Shown here piece after piece: positions 44,052-54,200 of a stretch of DNA of 64,000 nucleotides (position 1 is the stretch's first letter; each line of letters begins with the position of its first letter). The stretch lies in contig NC_092802.1 in assembly GCF_918797505.1 (NCBI RefSeq), positions 17,691,883 to 17,755,882 of the forward strand. Reading direction: 5' to 3'. The stretch is from Bemisia tabaci. Lineage: Eukaryota > Arthropoda > Insecta > Hemiptera > Aleyrodidae. A program made the position numbers and the translations under genes. A model generated the notes under the pieces. It made no database searches. It was not told the DNA's origin and was given only the letters and a program-made list of their open reading frames with translations.

Positions 44052-44372
44052 AGCAACTATTTTAACTCTCCGGAGATAAAATTGCAGAGCCGATGAATTG
44101 AAGGAGTTTTTGATCGCGATGCTCGAGAAAGAGAACTCAACGGAGGTGCCGCTTCGCGCGCCTTTCCACCGTTGTGGAATCCGAGCAACTATTTTAACTC
44201 TCCGGAGATCAAATTGCATAGCCGATGAATTGAAGGAGTTTTCATCAGCGATGCCTGACAAAGAGAGGTCATTGGAGGTGCCGCCCCGTTTTCCACCGTT
44301 TTTGACAGTTTACTTTCACCTCAAGCAATTATTTTAACTCGCCAGAGATCAAATTGCATAGCCGATGAATAT
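44052..44372. repeat. Tandem repeat, unit about 135 bp
   Basis: TAACTCTCCGGAGATCAAAT followed by GCCGATGAATTGAAGGAG recurs at about 44064, 44198 and 44336, with a fourth isolated copy near 45149. Units are linked by a GAGGTGCCGC segment. Confidence 0.75.
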
Positions 44373-45782
44373 GAGTTCTCACTGGCGATGTCCGATTTTT
44401 GGGCCGTATTAAAAGTTGCCCCTTGAATAGTTTCTTTTCTAAGAAAAACCGCGTATGGTATGTATTATGACTTAGGGCAATTTAAGGGTGCTTTTTAAAA
44501 CAATTTTTACGAGGCTCGAGTAAAATTCATGATTACGATTTTCAAAAAAGATTCTCGTTAGGAATTCAAATGATTGGCGGGTATAATAAATAGAAAATAC
44601 GAAGGAATAAAGTTCATGCTTAAAAAAAACTTTGAGAAAAGCTTGTATCTACCAATATATTTGCGAAATCACACCGATTTTTTTCTTCTTAATTTTGCAA
44701 ATCTTCTAGTAGCAAAAGTTTTCAATCACTTGCAAGTATCAACTTCCGAAGTTATACAGTAGGATTATTCCAGATTCGAAAATGTTTGTTTCATGAAAAC
44801 TATGACCTCCTCACATCTCCTTTATTCACAATGAAAACCAAACGGGATATCTCTAAGGAAAGGAATTGGAGCTGGTCTCTAGGGAACATGCATGAATATG
44901 TCCCAATCGCAATCTAATAATAGCAGGGGCCGAATTTTGTCGGACTTTTCACACGGAGTGCAACATCCATCCATGAGTTCGAACCGCACCACCAGCCAAT
45001 CAGAAGCGCTAAGCCAGACTTAAGTGCAGTCGAGAACCGTCCTAAGTATATTTAAGTACGGTCGAAGAACCGACAAAGTTCGGCCCCTGGTGTCATGCTG
45101 CACCATGCACCGTTGTCGAAAGATTTCCTCGACCTCAAGCAACTATTTTAACTCTCCGGAGATCAAATTGCATAACCGATTAATTGAAGGAGTTTTTTTC
45201 CCCTGAGTCCCTTTTCTTTAGCTTTTCATGCTCCAATTTCTAACACGCGCTCTTATGATATGTGTTGGGAATTCTAAGATCCGATTCTGTCACAGGGTCA
45301 AAGAGCATTTTTCTGTAAAGCTAAATATGAATTTTATAAAAGAAAAAAGTACATATTGATGGCTAAGGAACAATACTGCGTATTTGCAAATTGACGAGTT
45401 TGCAGGACAAAGAAAAGACTTCGTCATTTTTGTAATTTTGAGGTTAGATTAGCAATTTTTCCATAAAGTATAGCGGTTTTACAGCGCTCTCATCTGGAAT
45501 TGGGAAGTAACTAAAAACACTAGCTTGCGTCTTTTATATAATACTGACAAGGCAAAGTCGCTAACTCATTTTCGCCAAAATTTTCAGTCAGGTGGTGCTG
45601 TTCCTTAGCTTTCGATATACGAGTTGGCTCGTTTTTCAACTCGCTGCTACATTTGTAAATCGATTTATGGAGTTTATAAACTTTACGAGTTGGACCCCTG
45701 TCTGTGCGCTCGGTGTGAATTTGCATTTCAAGTTCACACCGCGGCAGGAGACCCAGGAAAAACGAGTTTAAGACGGACGCCG
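44373..45782. other. Intergenic stretch with one stray repeat unit
   Basis: Apart from the stray copy at about 45135-45195 of the 44-kb tandem unit, nothing is assigned. Confidence 0.35.
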
Positions 45783-46005
45783 CACATCGGAATGAGTTGA
45801 TGAGAAAAGTCGGACAAAATTTGAAAAATTTGAAAGCTTATACCTTCGAAAATATGAAACGAAAAAGTTTAAGAGTGGTTCTTTTGGTATTTCCATAAAA
45901 TTTTCATTTAGAAACACCCCTTGAAATTGAAGTTATGACGAAATCAACATAAAACGTCGCAATTTCAGTCAAAAATTTCATTTCTGACCTCATCGTTCCA
46001 CTGTG
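45783..46005. mobile_element. CACAGTGGATCGAGTC element, copy 3 (divergent), 5-bp TSD
   Basis: About 223 bp, similar to copy 2 across AAGTCGGACAAAATTTGAAA and AGTCAAAAATTTCAT. Flanked by CGCCG on both sides. Confidence 0.7.
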
Positions 46006-46063
46006 CGCCGGGTGCCATGCTGATCCAAGTGGTCACGGAGAGGGTTCAGAACAGCGCACAACA

Positions 46064-46314
46064 CTGCCTTGGTTAGTAAAAACGCCGTAAGAGCATTTGA
46101 GTGTTGCCAAATTTCCTCTCAGAAAATATTTATTGATGTAGAGAGCTATGAATATTTTTCCTTGAAACTTTCGGACTTTTTGGAGCAAATAAAGAACGAA
46201 ACCCCCCGGAAAATCGGAAGGGAAATGTTCGCAAATTTTGCTGAAAATTCGTGATTTTCGAAAAAAATTTGGCAACGTCTGGTGGCTTATACGACGTTCT
46301 TCCATAGCCCGGAA
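46064..46314. mobile_element. TGCCGTGCTAAGGA MITE, copy 6
   Basis: CTGCCTTGGTTAGTAAAAACGC at the left and CGACGTTCTTCCATAGCCCGG at the right; older than the others by divergence. Confidence 0.65.
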
Positions 46315-46399
46315 GAGCGGTCCAAGCTGATCGTGTGACGCATCCTGACCAAGTCGTCGTCGTACGGTGTTTTCCAGCCTAGCCGTCGCGTCACCGTCG

Positions 46400-46631
46400 C
46401 ACAATGGATCGAGTCAACAGGTCAGGTCGGACAAATTTCGGAAACTTTAAACGCTTATAACTCCGTTAAAACAAAACTTTGAGGTTCTAAAAGTTATTCC
46501 ATTGGCTTCCTCGTGACATTTTTTCCAGACACACCCCTTGGAGTTTAAAATCTGACGAGATAATCGTTAAAATTTGCAGTTTTAGTCAACAATTTCATGT
46601 GCGACTTCTCTGATTGACTCGATCCACTGTG
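46400..46631. mobile_element. CACAGTGGATCGAGTC element, copy 2, 5-bp TSD
   Basis: The left end CACAATGGATCGAGTCAACA and right end TTGACTCGATCCACTGTG are inverted. CGTCG flanks both sides. Contains AAACGCTTATAACTCCGTT, shared with copy 1. Confidence 0.8.
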
Positions 46632-46636
46632 CGTCG

Positions 46637-47807
46637 TGTCAGCGGGGGGATTTCCGTACATATGTTTTAACGCGACTTTCGCACGGCTGACAAATCGCAC
46701 AGGGAATTTTAATTTTGGATAATCCCCATGTGAAGAGCGGAAATTCGGTGAACACCATTATATGTTGTCAAGATTGTGCATGGTGTTCCTCGCCGAGAAT
46801 GAACCCAAATACTCAAAATTAATAAAATTTAGTTAAAACACGTATAAAAATATGGAAACTTCATTAAAATTTTAACTTTAATAATAAAATGTTTTAAAAT
46901 TGAAAATGGGTCATGAGACTATTTAAATTATACGATTATATTTGCACAAATTTCACGAGAAATATTTCATGAAATTTTAGAAATTCATGGAAGATCTAGA
47001 AAAATACCGGTTCCTCTTCATCTTCCGCAAAATGTAAAAAAATGTGACTTTCCTCTATTTTTGTGTGTTTGTGTGCGAGTTGCATACTCTAGCCCCTGAA
47101 AAATATGAAATCTCTCACAGCCGCGTGAAATTTCATGAAATATTTCACTGAAATTTCCAATCTTTCATTTCTTTCTTACGTTTCATGCCACCCTAAGCCT
47201 GGTGCCTTTAATGGGCTATATATTGAGAAATTTCCTATGAACTTCAATTTTATCTTCAAGACAAGAATTGATGCGCTTATTTTGGAAAGGTGCCGATTGT
47301 GAGGAAAAGATTTCAGCGGACAAGAAAAACTACACAGGGGGCGAAAAAGAATTACTTTTCCGTCAAAAACTCAATTTCGAAAACTAATCAGACTCGGCAC
47401 TTTTTCGCAGGAGGCGCTTCAGTTTGTATTCTGAAACATTCGGATCCCTCCAAAAATATGGGACACAGCCACACAGTCTTAGCATCACCTGTCGCATTTT
47501 CCCAGATTTTGAAATTTAAAACCTCATGTGATGGGTTTGTTGTACGTGGGAGATAAAGCCAGCTAGATTTTGGAAAGCGTGACCCAATTTCCCTAGGGTT
47601 ATACATACAGACTACTACAGGAGTGTGTTTCATGGGTCAAAATTATTATTTTTTCCTTGGTAAAGTTTTTTTTCAGAAGAGCCCTCAGTTTGAATATAAT
47701 CACCGAATGTTCGAAAAAATCACAGGCTTCTCTGAATTTTGGTGAAGGTTATGAGCTTTTACAAAATTGCTAAGCTCTAGTTTTTGAGAGCTGAATTCTG
47801 TGTCCTC
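46637..47807. other. Intergenic stretch, nothing assigned
   Basis: AT-rich without recognised genes or inverted-repeat elements. Confidence 0.4.
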
Positions 47808-47909
47808 CTGACATAAGGGCGTAACTATAAATTGAGATGAGCCCAAGAAGACATTGAATTGTGTGGAAGACAGGGTTCATTGCAGAGTGTAGTTACGCCC
47901 TCATGTCAG
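47808..47909. mobile_element. Miniature inverted-repeat element, TGACATAAGGGCGTAACTA ends
   Basis: CTGACATAAGGGCGTAACTA at the left is mirrored by TAGTTACGCCCTCATGTCAG at the right, 102 bp in all. Confidence 0.6.
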
Positions 47910-48618
47910 ATAGGCGACGAATTCATCCATGGCCTCAAGAATATCGAACTTGCAAGTCGAAAAAGGACTCAAAGAAGCTCCAGGATGTTCGGCATTGGTT
48001 TCTGAGAATTTTTTCGAACTTTTTAAAAACTAAGCCCTGGATGGAAAAAAAAGAAAAAAAGGAACTTGCCACTTGCTATTAACTAATTTGATTATTTTAC
48101 GCTCAACAACAGTGCATGGAGGATAGCATCTTCATCAAGCTTTTACCCTAAAAGTTCCACGACCCAGGACCCTCCGAAACCTTCTGAAATCCCCCATTGA
48201 TTCGAGATTTTGATATTCTTGGGTTATGGGTGAATTTAGCTTTAAGAATTGAGGGAAATAGTCAAATGGGGTTGAGTCGATAACCATCGCCAAAATTCAT
48301 AAAAAAAAAAAAAAAAAAAATTATTTTCCCAAAAAATTTAAGATGGGAGCCGTAAAGACAAACTTGGATAAACAAAAACGATTGTGAAGAAATTATAGAA
48401 AATGAAAAATTACAAAAAAAATCCAGGGTTGTTGGATGATATGGACGAAATGTCCACACATTTACAACATACCACACAATCCAACCATTTCCAACTTTAA
48501 CCGCGGATACTTTTTAAAGTAATTTTATACAAGAAAATCTACAGCCGTATTTTTACCTAAAAAACAAGCTCTTGAAGGTCTCGCCATATAACCACAGAAA
48601 CCTTTATATACCTGATTT

Positions 48619-48755
48619 GGACTACATTTTGCAATTTGGAACTATAAATTCTAGCCCGGTTTTAAAACAACGTATGTGCCATTAGTTTCCCTAAGCGTAT
48701 AAGTGTTTTTTCAGATGAGCCGGAATCTATAGCTCCAAATTGCAAAATGCAGTCT
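48619..48755. mobile_element. GGACTGCATTTTGCAATTTG MITE, copy 2
   Basis: GGACTACATTTTGCAATTTGG with TATAAATTCTAG at the left; the inverse ends GCAAAATGCAGTC. Similar in length to 15049-15185. Confidence 0.65.
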
Positions 48756-49086
48756 ATTTTATTCTCGTGTATTTACCTGAGGGTATCTTGAGAAGGTTAG
48801 GTTTCTAAAGGGGGAAAAAAACAAGAGCGGAAAATAGCAACGTCACAATTGAGGTTCTTCGATCTCAGCTATCGTTATGCTAAATCTAATGTGATACAGT
48901 GAAATAATACAGGAAACACTGATTTATTTTATTTTATTGCGTTAATTTTTCCTCTTTTTTATTTTTTCTTATCGTCGGCATACATGGCTCAATCAATGTA
49001 AAGGTCAAATTAAGATAGAATATTAAAAATAAGCACGAAATAACCGGCGAAACCTTTCCCGTCTGCATTTTGATAAACTTATAAAT

Positions 49087-49208
49087 GGACGTATTTCTGT
49101 TAAACGGAACTATGTGCATTATGACGTGAGCCCTGTTATGCATGTATTCTTATGGGTCTCAGGGCGCATGTCTTAATGCACATACTTCCCTTCGACAGAA
49201 ATACGTCC
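49087..49208. mobile_element. GGACGTATTTCT MITE, copy 3 (122 bp)
   Basis: Inverted GGACGTATTTCTGTTAAACGG ends and a 4-bp AAAT duplication; similar to 37237-37358. Confidence 0.85.
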
Positions 49209-49327
49209 AAATGACCCTCAAAAAGGGCAAGATTACTTTTTTCGTTGAGGAAAAGATGCAGTTCTGGCTGCGTTTGATTCTGAATGGCCATACCCATTCC
49301 AGAATCGAATGATTCTTTACTCGAGGG

Positions 49328-49492
49328 CAGTGGCGTGGCGTGCTTTGCGATTGATCGACTGTTACGCCATTTAAACCTATGGAAAAGGATCGATTAACAG
49401 GATGTTCGCAGCGAACACCTTAATAATCAATTCTTTACCATAGGTTTAAATGGCATAACAATCGATATATCGCAATTCAAGCCACGTCACTG
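49328..49492. mobile_element. hAT-type MITE (CAGTGGCGTGGCGTG family), copy 5
   Basis: Intact left end CAGTGGCGTGGCGTG, slightly mutated right end, perfect 8-bp duplication CTCGAGGG. Confidence 0.9.
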
Positions 49493-49500
49493 CTCGAGGG

Positions 49501-50400
49501 GGTGTAAAACACAATGGAAGGATCGTAGATTTGATGTCAATGCACTTCATATTAACACTATATTTTTACGTAACAATATAATAAATAGCGTTAAGCGCCA
49601 TTAAATCACAGAGTAGCTTTTGATTTGTGTCAAATTGCATGCCCGCATGAACGACACTGAAAACGTCAAAACAACACTAAATGGAAGTTTGTGGCTACTT
49701 TGGACTTCTTAAAAAAGCGGCAGACTTGCGATCTTGAGATTACTATTCATTTGTTGAAACCCGATTTTACAGTTTAAAATTAACTCCTAGGCTCACACAA
49801 AGCTCTCGTAGATGGGACAATTTTCGGATTCTGTTAAAGCTGCACACTGAGGTAGAGTTACAAAGATAGATTCCCACTGATATAATCAGTGACATGGAGA
49901 GGGAGGTCTACAAATGGGGGGGGGGGGACCTTACGTAATTATTTCGTGGAAAGCAGCTTATACATCTTGTTAATAATTCCTCGCTCCCAAAGGGACCCTC
50001 TTTTCCCTGTTGTCATGATGAGGCAATGAGGTATGAAGATAAAATTATCATAATTTAAGTGAATCAAGAGTAAATTTAAAATTAAAACTACGGACAGCCA
50101 AAGCTTGTTTTTTGAGTGGATTAAATCTAAAAAAGACTTAGAGATCATTTTAAAAATAAAACTTCGCTATTGATCATACATAATTTGCAATACCTACTGC
50201 AAGTTTTTGAGATACCTCAACACAGCTATTTTAGATGTCTGGGGCGGGTTACCCTTAGTATGACCCGAGGGTGACCTTTAATGCTTTTGCACTCACATCT
50301 AGCTTTTTTAAAGCATTTTTATGTACATAGCACAGAAATCAAAGCGCTTCTACGTGATCACCAAAAATATGAGTTTGCCCCGTTTTCTATGTACGAGATC
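49501..50400. other. Intergenic stretch, nothing assigned
   Basis: AT-rich, with a G-run at about 49917. No gene or element recognised. Confidence 0.4.
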
Positions 50401-50665
50401 CTATATTGATGGTGAAACTCCCAGACTAAGTATCTAGTTCGTGGTGTTTTAGAAACTCCACTCCCATTTTATTTGTTGGAAGGAGAACGAATCAATATCA
50501 TCCCGTGAAGTTTTTACAGAATTTTTATCGCACAGAGAGGAAAAACCACGGAAATTTTTAAGATTGACGTCGAATAGTTTCCCAATTAAAAAGTAATGTA
50601 TGACAGGAAGTCTACGACGTCACAAACTGAGTTCCATAGTTTGGGGGTTTCACCGTCAATATGTT
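50401..50665. repeat. Dispersed repeat with CGACGGTGAAAC-type ends, copy 3
   Basis: TTGATGGTGAAACTCCCAGA at the left and GGGGGTTTCACCGTCAATATG at the right are inverted. Related to 20286 and about 40110, in opposite orientation. Confidence 0.5.
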
Positions 50666-50800
50666 TCCCTAGTGTTCGAGGAGAGACATCGGGCCTTGGC
50701 CTCCAGATTATATATCAATAAGTCCGTATGATTCTACGTTGGCAAAGTAGCTTCAATCATACGAGCTGCACGCTTTTTCTGGGTCATCCGCTCTATTTTG

Positions 50801-51012
50801 TTCGCCAAACCGTACCTCGGTTCGTCAAACCGTACTTTGGTTTGTCAAACAGTACTTCGGTTTGTCAAACAGTACCTCGGTTTGTCAAACAGTACCTCAG
50901 TTTGTCAAACAGTACCTCGGTTTGTCAAACAGAACCTCGGTTTGTCAAACAGTACCTCGGTTTGTCAAACGGTTCTTCGGTTTGTCAAACAGTATACCAG
51001 CTCGTCAAACTG
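50801..51012. repeat. 20-bp minisatellite, about 10.5 units
   Basis: The unit TTTGTCAAACAGTACCTCGG repeats at exact 20-bp spacing with few changes; outer units are more diverged, as usual for unequal exchange. It begins about 115 bp past gene B's stop codon and may be transcribed in its 3' untranslated region. It opens frames in all three phases, which are artefacts. Confidence 0.95.
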
Positions 51013-51125
51013 CGGTTTCATGTACATCTTGCATTTGGCTAGAAGTTTGTGCTTATGAGCTTATGGCCTGCTTGTGATAAGATATGATGACGGTGATGTG
51101 AGATTTGATGGAATTGAAAGCTGAT

Positions 51126-51287
51126 TCATTCGAGATGCGAGGAGATCCAGTCGGAGAAGAGCCTGACGTTGGTGTAGACCCCGGGGACGTTGTCGGTCCC
51201 GCAGCCGATGCCCCAAGACGTGATTCCGATCAGGTAGAACCGCTCGTCGCCGGACACTATGCAGGAAAGAGGTCCACCTCCGTCGCC
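51126..51287 (-). CDS. Gene B exon 7: GDGGGPL and stop
   Basis: [38 protein letters not shown] and WISSHLE then TGA at 51126-51128. Gly replaces the catalytic Ser. Acceptor tttgttggcag. Confidence 0.92.
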   Translation of the reverse strand, partial: GDGGGPLSCIVSGDERFYLIGITSWGIGCGTDNVPGVYTNVRLFSDWISSHLE

Positions 51288-54200
51288 CTGCCAACAAAAC
51301 GGTCGTTCACGGTCAGTGGGTCACCTGAGATTTTTTACACTCGGTTTGCAGCATGATTTGATGGCATAGCATCGGAATACAAATATCGTTCAATTATAAA
51401 TCCGTTATGTCGAGAAAAAAATTCAACTAAAATAAAAAATATAAAAAAGGAAAACTACAACAAAAAATCTCAAAAAAGAATGGCAAACAACACGAAAAAC
51501 TACGAAAATTACTCGAAGAAAAGAGGCAGGAGTCAAGTCCAAACTTGGATATTTCCCATTAGTTGTGGTAGTCCCCGAATAAATTAGGTAAATAACCAAA
51601 ATGTTGCGGTACTACCAACATTACTGAAAATGTCCATACCTATCATCCAACAAATTGGGGTGGTACCACAATTTTCGGGGACCACCCCTAACACTTTTTT
51701 TCCGTGTAGGACAACTATTTGTTCTTGTACAATTTACACCGTATTATACACAGTTCATATTCTGTATGTAGTACGTGTTTTACGCATTTATAATCGAACG
51801 ATTTACCGATTTTTATGGGGACCAGAGCTCCGAATTTTCACCGTTTTTAAGAGAAGAAATACCAAAACTAAGCACAAAGAACGTAACACATTTTGCTCTT
51901 TAATATTTCAAATTGCCGTGTATGGAAAATTAATTCTCGTGGGGTGGACTTAAAAGAAAATCTCCCTAGAAATGTTTTTTTTGCTGTGAATGCTGGGTCG
52001 TAAGCAGAAAATTCTCCATTGCCCCTCCTGGAAAATTTGCTTAGTTATCCATGCATACAAAAATTTACTATCTTCGGTTGTTCGAAATGTTGGCCACCAA
52101 ACAGGGTACGAATTTGAAAACAACGTTAAATTTTTCCTCTTCGGAAATTTTTTTGGAGAGCGATTAAATTAATGCCCGAAAATTTCAGAGATCAACTCCA
52201 CATGAAGATGTTGTCATCCACTGAACAGTCAACACTGATCCAATGAAACGCAAATTACACTTTTCCAAGTAGAAACTATTATATGTCTGGCTCATTTCAG
52301 AAACAGGAACGTGGCATTAGTTTCCCGATGCAAATAGAGGTTTCTTTTTGGTCGAGCTAGAAATATGGATTTCCTCATTGCAATATGTACTAAATCAAAA
52401 AACTGTGCAAGACGTCAAACAGTATGCGTGGTGTGCTTTGCGATACATCGATTTACCTACCATTTAAACCTAGGGGAAAAGGATCAATAAGGAGGTTGTT
52501 CGCAAGGAACAACGTAATCGATTCTTTACCACAGCTTCAAATGGGGAAATATCGATCGTCGATCCCACGCCACGCCACTGACGTCAATGTGTTTTTTCTA
52601 TTTAATTAAAGTCAATTAAAAATACCACCTCCTCCTCAACAGTCGCGGACATTTCATCGTGTAATTTTTTTTCTGCGTAGAGCGTAATGTTTTGAGTGGA
52701 ATAAATGTAATGCAGTGCTTATTGCCGTGCTGAGGAAGAACGCCGTATGAGCCTTCAGACGTTGCCATATTTCTTTCGATAAGGAATGACTTTACTAGGA
52801 AAATTCTGCAAAATTTTTCACATAGTTTTTAAGATAATTTTTCTCGCATTTTGATATAAAATATCTGAGAGTCTCAAGGGGGAAAAACACAACTTTCCTC
52901 AAAAATTAATCTTTGATCGTGGAAGATTCGGCAACGTCTAAAGGTTCATACGATGTTTTTTCTTAGCACGGCAGTTTAGGTCTGTATCGTCCGGTGGCCC
53001 ATTCCGACTGTACATACATCATAATCAGTGGCGTGGCGTGAATTGCGATATATCGATTGTTATGCCATTTAAACCTATGAAAAAAGATCGATTATCAGGG
53101 TGTTCGCAGCGAACACCTTAGTAATCGATTCTTTACCATAGTTTCAAATGGCGAGATATCGATGATCGATTATTCACGCCACGCCACTGATCATAATTAA
53201 TGAGAGCTATTATTTTTTTATTTTTTCCCACAGGTTTCACCACTGAAATGATTTTTTCGCTGATTTCCTTATTCGACTGGAAGAAAATAGTCCGATTTTG
53301 CGATTTTTTTGTTCTTTTTTTTCTAAGGAGGAAATGACGTTGAGACGTCCGGTTACCTGGCACGTGTCCTCATTGGAGATTCCTCCGGCGCAGTTGAAAC
53401 TCTTGTCCAAAATAAAGTGATTTCCGAGTCGAGTTTTGCGGAGCTTGGATTGGCACTCGCCCGGGGCAACGTACGGCAACGAAACTTGCTTCATCACGTT
53501 TTGATACTTCGCGTCACTGGCTGCAATCACGATCACGTTGTTGAATCAAACGAGCAGATATAAATAATACCTGGAGGGGATTTTTGCATGACTTGAGGAC
53601 TAAACAGACGAAGAGGGAGGAGTAGAGGAAGAAGAAGAAGAAGACAGGAAAGAAGAAAAGGAAGAAGAACGGAAGGGAATAAGAAGAATAACAAAAAGAA
53701 TGGAAGATGAGAAGCAGAGCAAGAAGAACGCAAAAGAAGAACAATATAAAGAAGAAGAAGACAAAGAAGTTAAAGAAGAGGATGAGGGAGAAACAGCAGA
53801 AGAAGAAGAAATTGAAAGAAAAGGGGGAGAAAGAAGCAGAGAAAGAAGAATGGGGATCATTTTTATTGCTTCATCTAAGAGCGCATAAAGAGCTGATTTC
53901 GCAGTATTTGTTTTTTAATTTTTTCGGATGTGGGAAACAGTATAAAAATAGATTTCAAAGTGAGAAAATGCCCCGTTTAGTGACGTCATATGGCTGCATT
54001 TCCCATTTAAACACGAGTTTTTAAGAACATTGGATAATTTTTCATACATCCTCCAATAAATGTTCAATTTATGGACCAAGGATATCCTCGTGTTCAGTTC
54101 ACTCAGTAATTTTCTTTTATGAACACAAAATTCATCAAATATCAGACACCTTCAAATTCTCAATTGAGAGGATTTCTTTTTCCTCGCATATTTGCCCTCT

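Noticed and set aside
50801..51012. CRISPR-like array
   Set aside because: The 20-bp units are contiguous without spacers, in a eukaryotic genome; it is a minisatellite.
50728..51077. Overlapping open frames of 71-104 codons
   Set aside because: They arise because the 20-bp unit has no stop in any forward phase; the three frames give the same repeat peptide shifted.
53533..54024. Lys/Glu-rich and Ser/Leu-rich frames
   Set aside because: They are translations of the purine tract in an intron; no splice or codon evidence.
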